Assembly: GCA_031216915.1 (NCBI GenBank)
Contig: CM062297.1
Location: 534,834,971-534,898,970 of the forward strand
Origin: Pictodentalium vernedei
Taxonomy: Eukaryota; Mollusca; Scaphopoda; Dentaliida; Dentaliidae
Direction of reading: 5' to 3'
DNA length: 64,000 nt
Shown: positions 10,371-21,239 of the stretch, piece after piece
Numbering within the stretch: the first letter of the stretch is position 1
Layout: the number at the start of each line of letters is the position of its first letter
Notes under the pieces: model-generated
Database searches by the model: none
What the model was told of the DNA's origin: nothing
Seen by the model: only the letters and a program-made list of their open reading frames with translations
Position numbers and translations under genes: made by a program

Positions 10371-10600
10371 GGGCCAATACTATAAAACTTTTACAATTGC
10401 ACTTTCTAGAATTCTATTTTCTAGTTATGACTTTAAATGGGTGAAAATGAATCATGAGCATTTTCTAAAATCTGGCAATTTGCCAGTTGGCAAATTGCGA
10501 TATCTTTTAAAATGCTAATGATTCATTTTAGTCAGGTATATGAATAAGTAGAAAATACAATTCTAGAAAATACAGTTGTAAAAGTTTTATAGTATTGCCT
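10371..10600. mobile_element. fold-back palindromic MITE
   Basis: The two halves are long imperfect reverse complements. The left part runs CAATACTATAAAACTTTTAC, then TTTCTAGAAT, then AAAATGAATCAT and CAATTTGCCA; the right part repeats these inverted, ending GTATTGCCT. Each arm is about 115 bp. CCAG on both sides may be a 4 bp duplication, but this is weak. No ORF is present. Superfamily unknown. Confidence 0.75.
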
Positions 10601-10699
10601 CCAGTTATGACTGTATTTACCAGTTAACATTGTTTGTAGGCATTTTTGCATGCAATTATAACAGTTTGTTGTGCAGATCTTTTGTTTGTTTCTTTTCAG

Positions 10700-10793
10700 A
10701 TTGAGTCCTGCCCTGAAAGCAATATTTGAACATGGTTTAAAAAAGTCCACAATAATGGGTGGTGCCTGCCATCCATGGTTATTTATAGAAGAG
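10700..10793 (+). CDS. internal exon of a host gene, possibly RUN-domain protein
   Basis: A pyrimidine-rich acceptor TTTGTTTCTTTTCAG ends at 10699 and a donor GTATGT begins at 10794. The 94 bp exon is open in one frame: one leading base, then 31 codons with [14 protein letters not shown] followed by [12 protein letters not shown], ending in phase 0. The exon at 26958 begins in phase 0, so the two can be joined without a frameshift. The SPALK...HGLK...HPW pattern reminds me of the early helices of RUN domains, which bind small GTPases in membrane traffic. This is recognition from memory and tentative. The exon lies between a fold-back MITE and HINE-A and is clearly more protein-like than anything around it. 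Confidence 0.7.
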
Positions 10794-11260
10794 GTATGTT
10801 GACAGTTGGTCTTTCAGCTGTCTACCAATGAACTTCTACTGACTGAATGATAGTGTGAAAAAAACTAACTACATTTACTGTATTTTAATCCATTACCCAA
10901 CATAATGGTCAAAACCTGCAAGCTCAGTTCTCTGAAATGCCATTCAAATTTGATTATTTTTATGCCCCTGTGCCTTAAAGTTGGGGGGTGGGTCATATTG
11001 TTTTACTCCCTGTCTTTCATCCATTCATCTGTCTGCATACAGGGTACAAGCTTTGTTCGTCATTCTTCTCTTACAGTGTTCAAGCTGGAGCCTTTTTATT
11101 TTACAGGGGATGTATACATATATCAAAGGTATGCATATTGCCAATTTTTCACAAAATTACGAGTTGTTGAACTTCATAAATTTTTGTGAAATTTTGAATA
11201 TAGGGTGCAAGGTTTGTCCACCTAACACCCCCACAGTTTTTAAGCTAGAACCTTTTTATT
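10794..11260 (+). repeat. intron start and repeat monomer left of HINE-A copy 2
   Basis: After the exon donor there is AT-rich intron. From about 11100 a block with TTTTTCACAAAATTACGAG and ATTTTGAATATAGGGT recurs, diverged, at 13553-13735 on the other side of HINE-A copy 2, so HINE-A inserted within an older tandem repeat element. The left end of that element may be TTATGCCCCTG near 10960. Confidence 0.55.
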
Positions 11261-11788
11261 TGCTCACCTGACTGACTTTACATTACCGACTTCTCATAAA
11301 CCACATTGCTGAATTGAACCAAATTTGATATGCATGTTCCTTATCATATGTTAATTCAAGTTTGTTCAAATAAAGTTGCCACGCAAATTGTTTTCCAAAA
11401 TTTAAAAAAATCTTCTTCTCCAGAACCATCAATTAGAATCGTTTGATATTTGGTATATAACATCTCTATGGGGGTCAGATTCAAGTTTGTTCAAATCGAG
11501 TCCCTGGGTTAATAATTGGGCTCCCTGTAGGAGCCCGAATTTTAACTTAGTGAAATAAGAAATTTCTTAAAAAACTCTTCTTCAGATCCACCAGTCAGAA
11601 TGCGGTATACAACATCTCTATGGGGGTCAGATTCAAGTTTGTTCAAATTGGGTCCCTGAGCTAGTATTTGGACTTTCTATTGGAGCCCAAAGTTTAATTA
11701 ACTTGGTGCAATTTGAGGAAATTTCTTTAAAAATCTTCTTCTTCAGATCCACGAGTCAGAATGCTTTCATATTTGGTATACAACATCT

Positions 11789-11827
<39 letters not shown>

Positions 11828-13557
11828 CTAGATTCAAGTTGGTTCAAATTGGGTCCCTGAGTTAGTAATTGGGCTCTCTACTGGAGCCCAAAGTTCAACT
11901 TGGTGCAATTTGAGGAAATTTCTTTAAAAACCTTCTTCTTTTGATCCACCAGTCAGAATCTTGTCATGTTTGGTATACAACATCTACAGGTTCAAATTGG
12001 GTCCCTGAGTTAGTAATTGGGCTCTCTACTGGAGCCCAAAGTTCAACTTGGTGCAATTTGAGGAAATTTCTTTAAAAATCTTCTTCTTTTGATCCACCAG
12101 TCAGAATCTTGTCATGTTTGGTACACAACATCTACAGGTTCAAATTGGGTCCCTGAGTTAGTAATTGGGCTCTCTACTGGAGCCCAAAGTTTAACTTAGT
12201 GCAATTTGAGGATATTTCTTTAAAAATCTTCTTCTTTTGATCCACCAGTCAGAATCTTGTCATGTTTGGTATACAACATCTACAGGAGGGTCAGATTCAA
12301 GTTTGTTCAAATCTAGTCCCTGGGTTTATATTTGGGCTCCCTATGGGAGCCTGAATTTTAAGTTAGAACAATATGAGGGAATTTCTTTAAAAATCTTCTT
12401 CTTCAGATTCACCAGACAGAATCCTCTCATATTTGGTATACAAGATCTCGAGGTGGGGCAGTTTCAGGTTTGTTAAAATCGGTTGCCTGGGTAAATATTT
12501 GGGCTCCCTATGGAAGCCTGAATATCAACTTAGTGCAATATGAGGAATTTTTTTTAAAATCATCTTCTATACCCTGTAGTCAGAATGCTTTCATATTTGG
12601 TATACAACATCGCTAGGAGAGTCAAATTCAAGTTTGTTCAAACCTAGTCCCTGGGTTGATATTTGGGCTCCCTTTGGAAGCCCAAATTTTAACATAGTGC
12701 AATATAAGGAAATTTCTTTAAAAATCTTCTTCTTCAGATCCACCAGTCAGAATCCTTTCATATTTGGTATACAACATCTCTAGGAGGGCCAGATTCAAGT
12801 TTGTTGAAATTGAATCCCTGGGTTGATATGTGGGCTTCCTATGGGAGCCCAAATTTTAACTTGGTGCAGTATGAAGAAATTTCTTTTAAAATCTTCTTCT
12901 TCAGATCAGTCAGTCAGAATCCTTTCATAGTTGGTATACAACATTTCTAGGAGGGTCAGATTCCAATTTGTTCAAATCGAGCCCCTGGGTTATTAATTTG
13001 GACTACCTATGGGAGCCTGAATTCTAACTTGGTGCAATATAAGGGAATTTCTTTTAAAATCTTCTTCAGATCCACCAATCAGAATCCTTTCATATTTGGT
13101 ATACAATATGTCTAGGTGGGTCAGATTCAAGTTTGTTCAAATCGGGTCCCGGGGTTAATATTTTGGCTCCCTATTTGAGCTCAAAGTTTAACTTAGTGCA
13201 CTGTGCGGACATTTCTTTAAAAACCTTCTTCTTCGGATCCACCAGTCAGAATTCTTTCACATTTAGTATATAACATCTCAAGGGGAATCAGATGCAAGTT
13301 TGTTTAATTTGAGTCCCTGGCTTAATATTTGGGCTCGCTGTGGGTGGGGAGGGAGGGGGAGGGAGGGCCAGGGTAGGAGCATGTTAGGTTCAAGTTTGTT
13401 CAAATCCATTCCTTACTGTTTTTCCATAAAATTTGCCTTTCATGACTTCATTCCTTCGTGGTGTTGATGAACCATGTCTAACTGAATGTGACCCCAAATA
13501 CTTCTTTGAACCACTTTGGCAGGTGAGTGATTAAGGCCCCTTGGGGCTTCTTGTTTT
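11261..13557 (+). mobile_element. HINE-A copy 2, complete
   Basis: The 5' subterminal repeat is GCTCACCTGACT (11262). A tandem array of about a dozen 165-180 bp monomers follows, including one compressed run of near-identical shorter units at 11930-12230. The 3' subterminal repeat is AGGTGAG (13521) with a hairpin around GGCCCC-TT-GGGGC and then CTTGTTTTA. Monomers are more diverged from copies 1 and 4 than those are from each other. A G-rich insert (GGTGGGGAGGGAGGGGGAGG) lies near 13337. Confidence 0.75.
11790..11827 (+). repeat. poly(G) tract of 38 bases inside HINE-A monomer
   Basis: An uninterrupted G run replaces the short G-run (as in TCTCTATGGGGGTCAG) of neighbouring monomers. It could form quadruplex structures. 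Long pure homopolymers can also be assembly artefacts. Confidence 0.85.
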
Positions 13558-13865
13558 ACAGAGTATTTATACATATAACAAGTCTGTGTGTATTGCCAGT
13601 AATTCGATTTTGTTCAGTTTTTCACAAACTTATGAGGCATTGAACTTTATAAAGTGTTGTGAAATTTCGAATATAGGGTACATGATTTGTCCATATCCTC
13701 CTCTCACAATACAAATGTGAACTAAAATACACGATAGAACTCGCATGGGGTGGGTAAAAAATGTCTAGTTGATTATTATTTGTTTTAGGTGTAATTTTAT
13801 TATAAGATTCACTTGTCTTGTAATGTTGGTGTTTTCTCATATTTATATTCTATAAGAAATAATAG
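13553..13865 (+). other. older repeat monomer and intron sequence
   Basis: 13553-13735 is the diverged partner of 11100-11220. The rest is AT-rich intron without a recognisable exon. CATGGGGTGGGTAAAAAA near 13744 may be the right end of the interrupted older element. Confidence 0.5.
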
Positions 13866-15796
13866 TAAGGCCCTACAAAGTAGATCTGTTTCTCAGGCCA
13901 TTTTTAGCAAAGTCAAGATAAGCTATTGCCATCACGCATGCTGAAGTCTGTTCACATTTTCCTTTAGCACAGGCTACACCCTCTAGTTCTTGTCCGATAG
14001 TCACGAAATTTCATATGTAGGTTTGAGGTCATGTCCAGATGAGAACATCCCCTTTTTGACACAATCAGTCAACCATACTGGCTGCTGGAACCCAAAACCC
14101 TAAAACCTTTAGCACAGTCTACAGGTCGTATTTATGAAGGAATTTCATGGTAACTTGGTAGGATGACTCTGTATAATATCTTGATGAGAATGTCCCCTTT
14201 TGGTCATTATCTGTCAACCGTGATGGCTGCCCAAGCACGAAACCCCAAAACTTTTAGCACAGTCAACAGATCATATTTAATATGGAGGGATTTCATTGTA
14301 ACTTGGTAGGATGACCTGTATGATGTCTAGATGAGAACTTCCCCATTTGGTCACGATCGGTCAACCGTCACGACTGCCCAAAAACCTTTAGCACAGTCTA
14401 CAGGTCGTATTTATGGAGGGATTTCATTGTAACTTGGTAGGTTGACTCCATATAATGTCTAGATGAGAACCTCCCCTTTTGGTCGTGATTGATCAACTGT
14501 GATGGCTACAGGGGCCCAAAGCCTGAAAACCTTTAGCACAGTCTACAGGTCATATTTATGAAGGGATTTCATCATAACATGGTAGGATGACTCCAGATAA
14601 TGTCTAGATGAGAATGTCCCCTTTTGGTCGCGATCATTCAGCCATGATAGCTGCCAGAGCCCAAAATCCCCAAACCTTTAGCACAGACTACAGGTCGCAT
14701 TTATAAAGGGATTTCATTGTAACTTGGTAGGATGACTCCAGATAATGTCTAGATGAGTACATCCCCTTTTGGTCGCGATCAGTCAACCATGATGGTTGCC
14801 CGAGCCCAAAATCCTTTAGCACAGTCTATCGGTCATATTTATGAAGGTAGGAGGAACTTGGTAGGATGACTCTGTATAATATCTAGATGAGAATGTCCCC
14901 TTATGGTCATGATCTGTCAACCATGATGGCTGCCCAAGCCCAAAACTCAAAAACTTTTAGCACAATCTACAGGTCATATATAGGAAGGGATTTCATTGTA
15001 ACTTGGTAGGATGACTCTGTATGATGTCCAGATGAGGACGTCCCCTTTTGGTTGCGATCGATCCACCATGATCTCTACACAGGTCTGAAGCAACCTTTAG
15101 CACAGTCTACAGACCACATTTTATGAAGGGATTTCATTGTAACTTCATAGGATGATTCGTTTTGGAATAATTTCACTGTAACTTGGTAATTTTCTTTGAC
15201 ATACATTAACTGTGAGTGAAGGCCACAAACATTAACTGTGAGGGCCACATTAACCCACCCCTCCATTCTTTAGTACAGTCTACACCTCAAATTATTTTTA
15301 TTGAAAACATAGTATACAGGGAACAGAAATTAACATATTCCCAATTATCACAATTCTTGTCTTATATCATAATCCTTTCATAAACACTGAACATTATCCT
15401 TTTCATCAAACACAACACACTTTCAAGTTAAGCTACAGTGTCATTGACACGTTCATTGTAAAATTGCTTGCGGGTGGGCGGACTGTTTTTTATTTTATTT
15501 TTTTATTTTTGTAATTATTTCTTTGCCATGAAAAATTCCTGTTCTTGGTTTGTTTTAGGCCTCATAATCTACCGAATAGCATGGGTGGTGGTGTATTCGT
15601 CCCTTGAGTGCAAGAAGTCTTTGCACTCATGGGACAAATTTATCAGTTTTATTAACTTGGGTAAAATATCAGCCATAAACCATTTAATTCTTATTTTTTC
15701 AAGTTTGATTTGGTTATAAAAAGAGAGCATGAGGCAGCCAAAATGACCATGTTGTGGGCCTGAGAAACAGATTTTTAACTATTTTAGGCCTAAGAA
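13866..15796. mobile_element. element J copy 1, interrupted by HINE-B copy 1
   Basis: The left end AAGGCCCTACAAAG with GATCTGTTTCTCAGGCC is matched by the inverted right end GGCCTGAGAAACAGAT (15757-15772) and AGGCCTAAG (15786-15794), giving imperfect terminal inverted repeats of about 35 bp. HINE-B (13904-15458) is inserted just inside the left end. The remaining interior (15459-15755) is shared with 19920-20187 and contains a GTGCAAGAAGTCTTTGCAC hairpin. No coding capacity. Confidence 0.65.
13904..15458 (+). mobile_element. HINE-B copy 1
   Basis: The 5' end AAGTCAAGATAAGCTATTGCC lacks part of the subterminal repeat seen in copy 3. The core has about eight 143 bp monomers, each with CCTTTAGCACAGTCTACAGG, GGGATTTCATTGTAACTTGG and TGTCTAGATGAGAA. 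The 3' end has subterminal AAGTTAAGCT and the hairpin AGTGTCA-T-TGACAC (15437-15451). Confidence 0.78.
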
Positions 15797-15954
15797 TTTT
15801 TTCATTGTGTTATCTGGACTCAGTTCTTTATATTTGAAGCAAATGTGTATTGTTAACCATTAAAGGCCTTTTTGGGACTTTATTACCTTAAAACAGCTGC
15901 CCCAATGTGCACTCATAAGAAGTCTTTGAGACCTGTAATATAGGTAGCAGGCAG

Positions 15955-16350
15955 GCGGATTTGGATGGTGCGACAAATAACAATCTCCATCGCTTCTGAC
16001 CAACTATTTCTGATCACTACCCATCTAGTAACCTTTGTAGAAAGGTTCTTGCAGTTTTGGCACGATGTCATATTGGTCACACAAGACTAACTCATTCCTT
16101 TTTGTTGGAGGGTAATATGCGACCAGAGTGCATTCCCTGCCATCTGGTGCTGTCAGTGGAACACATTCTTTTACATTGAACCTATTTTAATCATGTTAGA
16201 GGGCAGTTTTTTACAGTTAGATCTTTAAGAGATTTATTTTATCGTACTAGCCCGCATAAAGTTATCTCATTTTTAAATGTAATCAACCTATATGGCCTTG
16301 GCTGCTGGTGTGGCATTAAGCACCAATAAATAATAATAATAATAATATAG
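15955..16350 (+). mobile_element. LINE 3' end: C-terminal zinc-knuckle-like region of non-LTR ORF2 plus A-rich tail
   Basis: From about 16032 one frame reads RKVLAVLARCHIGHTRLTHS, then C-x2-C around CIPCHLVLSVEHILL, then SLRDLF and VISFLNVINLYGL, stopping at TAA 16325. This R-x-GHTRLTH ... C-x2-C ... EHIL signature is the C-terminus of CR1/Jockey/I-like LINE ORF2 proteins. One in-frame TGA replaces an expected Cys. The 3' end is GGCATTAAGCACCAATAA followed by (AAT)n. The copy is severely 5'-truncated, as is usual for LINEs. The tail resembles that of the SINE. Confidence 0.82.
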
Positions 16351-16468
16351 GCAGCAAGTCTTTACTGGAAATCACTGTGAAGCATTTAATACTGAAGTGC
16401 ATTGCTTAGAATTTGTCCAGGTCCATAATGATTACAGTATAAAAAATTATGAAGAGCTTTATTTTTAA

Positions 16469-16701
16469 CCCTTTACCAAATGAATCGGCTGCATATGCCT
16501 ACATAATTTACAAATTGAGTGGATGAAAAAAAAACAAATTTTCTAACAATTTCAAGAAAACCATATCATGTGACCCCCTCAGTGGAACGAGCTTGTCGCA
16601 CATGTTCCAAGGATGGGTCACATGATAGGGTTTTCTTGAAATTTTTTGAAAAAATAATGTATAAAATAATAAATTTTGATATCATGTACGTTGGTAAAGA
16701 G
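16469..16701. mobile_element. piggyBac-like MITE 1
   Basis: TTAA target duplications at 16465-16468 and 16702-16705 flank CCCTTTACCAA and TTGGTAAAGAG. The interior carries a second inverted pair (TTTCAAGAAAACC...TCATGTGACCC and its complement), so the 233 bp unit folds back on itself. No ORF. Confidence 0.8.
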
Positions 16702-16720
16702 TTAAGAAGAGTGCAGTTAA

Positions 16721-16947
16721 CCCATTACCTAACATGATGAAAATATCCACCCAGCATTATAAACAAAAATCACAACTCAAATTTTAATTTAAAAAACCCC
16801 CAAACTTTTATGTTTTTAATCAGGGTGTTTGTTCTAATTGAGCGTGTTCCAGTGTGGGTAAGCTTTTGTTTTTAGAACAAAACTGTCTTTTTTAGTTGTG
16901 AAGAAAAATTTTTAAAGCATTTTTCGAAATTTGTGTTCTGTAAAGGG
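16721..16947. mobile_element. piggyBac-like MITE 2
   Basis: TTAA at 16717-16720 and 16948-16951 flank CCCATTACCT and CTGTAAAGGG. It follows MITE 1 after 15 bp. The terminal repeats are less perfect than those of MITE 1. No ORF. Confidence 0.65.
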
Positions 16948-17182
16948 TTAACAGTTGAAATTCCTGTTGATTGTGTTGTAAATGGGTTTGTGCTGGAAAG
17001 AAACAAGCGATGAACAGTAATATACTCTTGTCTTATATTTATTAAGTGGTGAATATTGTTCATGAAGTAATGATAGTTTTGAATCAGTTTAGTTTATTTT
17101 TAATTATTACTAAGGCCCCACAAAGTAGATCTTCTGTTTCTCTTGCCATTTTTGGCAAAATTGCATGTTGGTGGGCGTTTTT

Positions 17183-19303
17183 TAGCTCACCTGACTTTCA
17201 GTCAGGAGAGCTATAGTGATCACTCACCGTCCGTTGTCTGTCGTCGTCCGTGAACAAGGTGTTTGCGTCTTCTCCTCCCAAACCGCTGAACCAATTTAAT
17301 TGATATTTGAGATAATAGTTTGTTATGACATCGCAATTTGATTTTGTTCAAATCAAGTTGCCTCGCCCGTGGGTAGGGCCACACCCAAAAAGTGTGCTGA
17401 AATCTTAAAAAATCTTCTTCTTATGAACCAGCAGTAGCAGAGACTTGATATTTGGTGTGCAGCTTCCTTTTGAGGGGCAGACTCAGATTTGTTCAAGAGA
17501 AGTTTGTGGGGCTATACTTGGCGTCGTAACGGGAGGGGAAAGAATATTTGCCCCTCCCAAAATTTCTATTTTCCAAACCGAGAGGCAAATTTTGACCAAA
17601 TTTGATATGAGCGCTTATTGGGTCATAAGTACTTAATTTATGCCAAAAATTTTTTTCCCGTCGCCCCATGGGGACCGCAGGAGCTAAAAATAGAAAAAAA
17701 TTAAAACGCCCATATCTCCAAAACTACACGGCACTGAGAATTCTTATTTGTTGTGAAGCTTCCTTAGGACCAACAGAATGGAATGGTAAAAAAAAATTGC
17801 CATCGGTTTTATCATGGGGTACTTTTTGGGGACTTTGAAAAAGTGCTGAGTCAGCATTTTTTAACACTGTGGGTAATGGGAAAAACATATAAGACTACTT
17901 TTATCCCAAACCACTGCTCCAAAAGCTCTCAAATTTCACATATAACATCTTTGGAAGATTGTTTCACATGTTTATTGAAATCAATTGCCTGGGTGGATAT
18001 TTGGGCTCTCTATGGGAGCCCAAATGTTTAAATTAGTGCAGTATGAGGAGTATTTTTGAAAAATCTTCTTCTTCAGATCTAGCAATAAGAATGTTTTAAT
18101 ATTTGGTATGCAGCATCCTTAGGGGGGTGAGATTCAAGTTTGTTGAAGCCAAGTTCATATTTAGGCTGAAAATTTGGGGTCCCGTTGTGGACTTAGAAAT
18201 TTTGGACCAAAATCCGAAAAAAAAATTTTTTGTTTTTTCTGCGTTTTGGTCAATTTTAAGACAAAAAAAATTTTTTTTTTTACCCTGAAAATTTGGGGTC
18301 CGGGTGGGACCAAAATCCGAACAAATTTTTTTTTTGTTTTTTATGCATTTCTGTCAATTTTAAGACAAAAAAAAAAAAAAAAAAATTTTCCCCAGAAAAT
18401 TTGGGGTCCGGGTGGGACTTAGAAAATTTTGGACCAAAATCCGAACAAATTTTTTTTTGTTTTTTATGCATTTCTGTCAATTTTAAGACAAAAAAAAAAA
18501 AAAAAATTTTCCCCTGAAAATTTGGGGTCCGGGTGGGACTTAGAAAATTTTTGACCAAAATCCTGAATTTTTTTGGGGGGGGGGGGTTTTATGCGTTTCT
18601 GTCAATTTTAAGACAAATAAAAAAAAAAAAAAAAAATTTTCCCCTGAAAATTTGGGGTCCGGGTGGGTCAATTTTAAGACAAAAAATTTTTTTTTTTTTT
18701 ACTCTGAAAATTTGGGGTCCGGGTGGGACTTAGAAAATTTTTGGACCAAAATCCAGAATTTTCTGGAGGCTGGGGGGAGGGGTATGCGTTTCTGTCAATT
18801 TTAAGACAAAAAAAAAATTAAAATTTTCCCCTGAAAATTTGGGGTCCGGGTGGGACTTAGAAAATTTTGGACCAAAATCCATAATTTTTTTGTTTTTTGT
18901 TTTTTATGCGCTTCTGTCAATTTTAAGACATTAAAAACATTTTTTTTTACACCGAAAATTTGGGGTCCGGGTGGGACTTATAAAATTTTGGACCAAAATC
19001 CGGAAATTAGTTTTATTGTTTTTTATGCGTTTTAAGAAGAAGAAAAAAATTTAGGCTGAAAGTATTTTGTTTGGGAAAAAAATCTGTTTTTTATGTGTTT
19101 ATCTCAATTTTGGGACGTAAAAGTGCAGGAACTGAAAATAGAAGGAAAATCCTGTGTATTGTGTGGGCACAATCGCTTCATCTAGTTGGTATATGCTTTT
19201 CTTAGGAGGGGCATATGCAGCTTATTCAAGTCAAGTCCCTGGTTTGATATTTAGACTACCATGTCAGGTGAGCGCCCTCAGGCCCCCTGGGGCCTCTTGT
19301 TTT
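17183..19303 (+). mobile_element. HINE-A copy 3, complete, with unusual core
   Basis: The 5' end is TTAGCTCACCTGACTTTCAG followed by CCGTCCGTTGTC. The 3' end has subterminal AGGTGAGC (19266-19273), hairpin AGGCCCC-CT-GGGGCCT (19280-19295) and CTTGTTTT. The core differs from copies 1 and 4: a few A monomers, then an A/T- and G-rich 120 bp array (18170-19080). The core segment 17865-19100 reappears, shortened, at 35545-36539. Confidence 0.8.
18170..19080 (+). repeat. tandem array of about 120 bp units with poly(A)/poly(T) runs
   Basis: About eight units of the pattern GAAAATTTGGGGTCCGGGTG, then ATTTTGGACCAAAATCC, a poly(T) run, ATGCGTTTCTGTCAATTTTA and a poly(A) run. Short ORFs here on both strands just mirror the array and are not genes. 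Confidence 0.9.
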
Positions 19304-19920
19304 ATTTTATTTTTACCTGCGTCGCCAGCGGCAGAGCAGGTCTAGTAACCGCTCGACTCCGTTCATCAGTCCATCCATCTGTCAGTCCATCCATCTGTCC
19401 GTCAGTCCATCCGAAACACTTTTTCCGTCAAAATTTTCTTGGCTTCTATGAAAGGGAATGATTTTATATTTGGTCTGCTGCTTCATAATGATGAGTTGTA
19501 TCGTGTAAGCAATTTTCAGATCTGCTGTGCAGCCACTTCCTGTTTGCCGATACTTTGAAATTTTACTGTACCCACTGAACATTGAAATTTTCCGTCAAGG
19601 TTTTCTCGGCTTTTATGCAAGGGATTGATTTTATATTTGGTCTGCTGCTTCATAATGATGAGTTGTATCGTGTAAGCAATTTTCAGATCTGCCGTGCAGC
19701 CACTTCCTGTTTGCCGATACTTTGAAATTTTACTGTACCCACTGAACATTGAAATTTTTCGTCAAACTTTTCTCGGCTTCTATGCAAGGGATTGATTTTA
19801 TATTTCATCTGGAGCCTGATAATGATCAGTTGTATCGTGTATGCAATTTTCAGATCTGCCATGCAGCCACTTCCTGTTTGCCGATTCAATTGCATGCAGC
19901 GATGCAGGTCCAGACCCGGT
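19304..19920 (+). repeat. element K: three 167 bp tandem units
   Basis: A leader with the inverted pair ACCTGC...GCAGGT and repeated GTCAGTCCATCC is followed by three units starting near 19424, 19589 and 19755. They share TTGATTTTATATTTGGTCTG, GTTGTATCGTGTAAGC and GCAGCCACTTCCTGTTTGCC. The layout resembles the HINE elements, but I see no clear 3' hairpin. Confidence 0.65.
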
Positions 19921-20073
19921 ATTGGTCTTGGCTTGTTTATTTTTTAAATTATTTCTTTGCCATTCTATTTTTTATGTATGTAATTATTTGTTTGCCATCA
20001 AAAGTTTATGTTCTTCGTTTGTTTTATGTTTTAGGCCTCATAATCTATAGAATAGCTTGGGTGGTGGTGTATT

Positions 20074-20146
20074 TTGTCCCTTGAGTGCAAGAAGGCTTTG
20101 CAATGCTAAAGCGTTGCAAAGCCTTTTTGCACTGAAAGGACAAATT
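20074..20146. other. long perfect-stem hairpin in element J copy 2
   Basis: AGTGCAAGAAGGCTTTGCAA (20084-20103) pairs with a complementary arm ending at 20133 around a roughly 10 base loop, with only one mismatch, and an outer TTTGTCC/GGACAAA pair extends it. J copy 1 has a shorter version at about 15593-15642. Confidence 0.8.
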
Positions 20147-20189
20147 TATAAATTTTATTTACTTATGTAAAATATCAGACATAAACCAT

Positions 20190-20401
20190 TTAAAAGGCCA
20201 TGTGAGCTTTTCTCATCACTTGGCGTCCGTCGTCTGTAAACTTTTCACATTCTCATCTTCTTCTCTGTAACTGCTGAGCCGGTCTGAACCAAACTTGGCA
20301 GGAATGGTCTATGGGAGGTCCTCTACAAACGATCCTCATTTTGTAGCCGTCGGATGAAAAACATGGCTTCCACAGGCATTCTTTGATTCTGGTTGGTGGA
20401 T
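20190..20401 (+). mobile_element. HINE-like element D, left part
   Basis: Starts GGCCATGTGAGC with GCGTCCGTCGTC, then the first monomer of a roughly 315 bp repeat (CATCTTCTTCTC, CCAAACTTGGCAGG, GGCATTCTTTGATTCTGG). It is cut by DIRS-b at 20402. The array resumes at 25999. Confidence 0.7.
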
Positions 20402-20445
20402 ATTCTTACACAATAACCAATGGCCCAGACTTAGCTGGTGCTAAC

Positions 20446-21045
20446 CAGACCTGTTAACTTTCCCGCTTTCACTGGGAGACTCCCAGTTTGGTACCCAGTC
20501 TCCCGCACTCACGGCAACATCCTATTTTCTCCCGCTTTGATACTTTTCAAAATTAGTTATTCAGTACCGGTAATCCATTACGGCATTACTGAATCCACCA
20601 GCTTTTGTTTACAAATACAAAGGCATGTGCTCTACTCTCATTGACAAGGTCATTAAGTTTGTGTGAAACGTCACCACTTACGTCAGAACTGATAACCAAT
20701 TCTGATTTTTATCAATGGCCGGCTATTGTGTTCTGTGATTATTGCAACACGTTTCACAGTCGAAATAAATGAACTTGAGATGCAGGATAATTGCTGAAAT
20801 TGATTATGTATTAAACACACACCTTTGCTTGATATAAGAGTAGCAGTCACATCAAAAAATAAATCCCATACTATTAATTATGTTCACTTGAAATTGGGCA
20901 AAAATACGCACAAATTTATTGTGCATTTCGGATTTCAGATAATTATATTTTGTAGACGAACGGCTCATTCAATGAGTTGCAGTAATTTTCAGTATGTTGG
21001 GAAAAAAATCTCACTGACGGTCATCTCCAGAGGTTAACAGGTCTG
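20446..21045. mobile_element. hAT-like MITE, 600 bp, in the DIRS-b left ITR
   Basis: Perfect 13 bp terminal inverted repeats CAGACCTGTTAAC / GTTAACAGGTCTG and a perfect 8 bp duplication GTGCTAAC (20438-20445 and 21046-21053). The DIRS ITR reads through cleanly on either side. No transposase is encoded. Confidence 0.95.
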
Positions 21046-21239
21046 GTGCTAACTCAAAATTATCCAGGGCCAAACACAAATTTTGCCCCCCAATCCCCAA
21101 AATTTGCATGTAAAACCGAAAATTTCATGTCCTATGTGGTCCTTCATACATTTGACATCTGCGCATGTGCAGTGTCCAGGAAGCACCAAAATTGCTGCCA
21201 AATATCATTCCCTGTTTGGCCCTCTGTCAGATAACAACA

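Larger units (their letters stand above)
17111..20187. mobile_element. element J copy 2, interrupted by HINE-A copy 3 and repeat K
   Basis: The left end AAGGCCCCACAAAGTAGATC with CTGTTTCTC matches J copy 1. The right half (19920-20187) shares AGGCCTCATAATCTA, GGTGGTGGTGTATT and ATAAACCATTTAA with J copy 1. The right terminus is missing because element D begins at about 20190. HINE-A copy 3 sits at the same point just inside the left end where HINE-B sits in J copy 1. Confidence 0.6.

Noticed and set aside
13320..13380. G-rich run as a telomere-like repeat
   Set aside because: GGTGGGGAGGGAGGGGG is irregular and has no TTAGGG units.
18174..19035. Several 60-90 codon ORFs on both strands with KIWGPGG or FFFF runs
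   Set aside because: They are translations of the 120 bp A/T-rich array.
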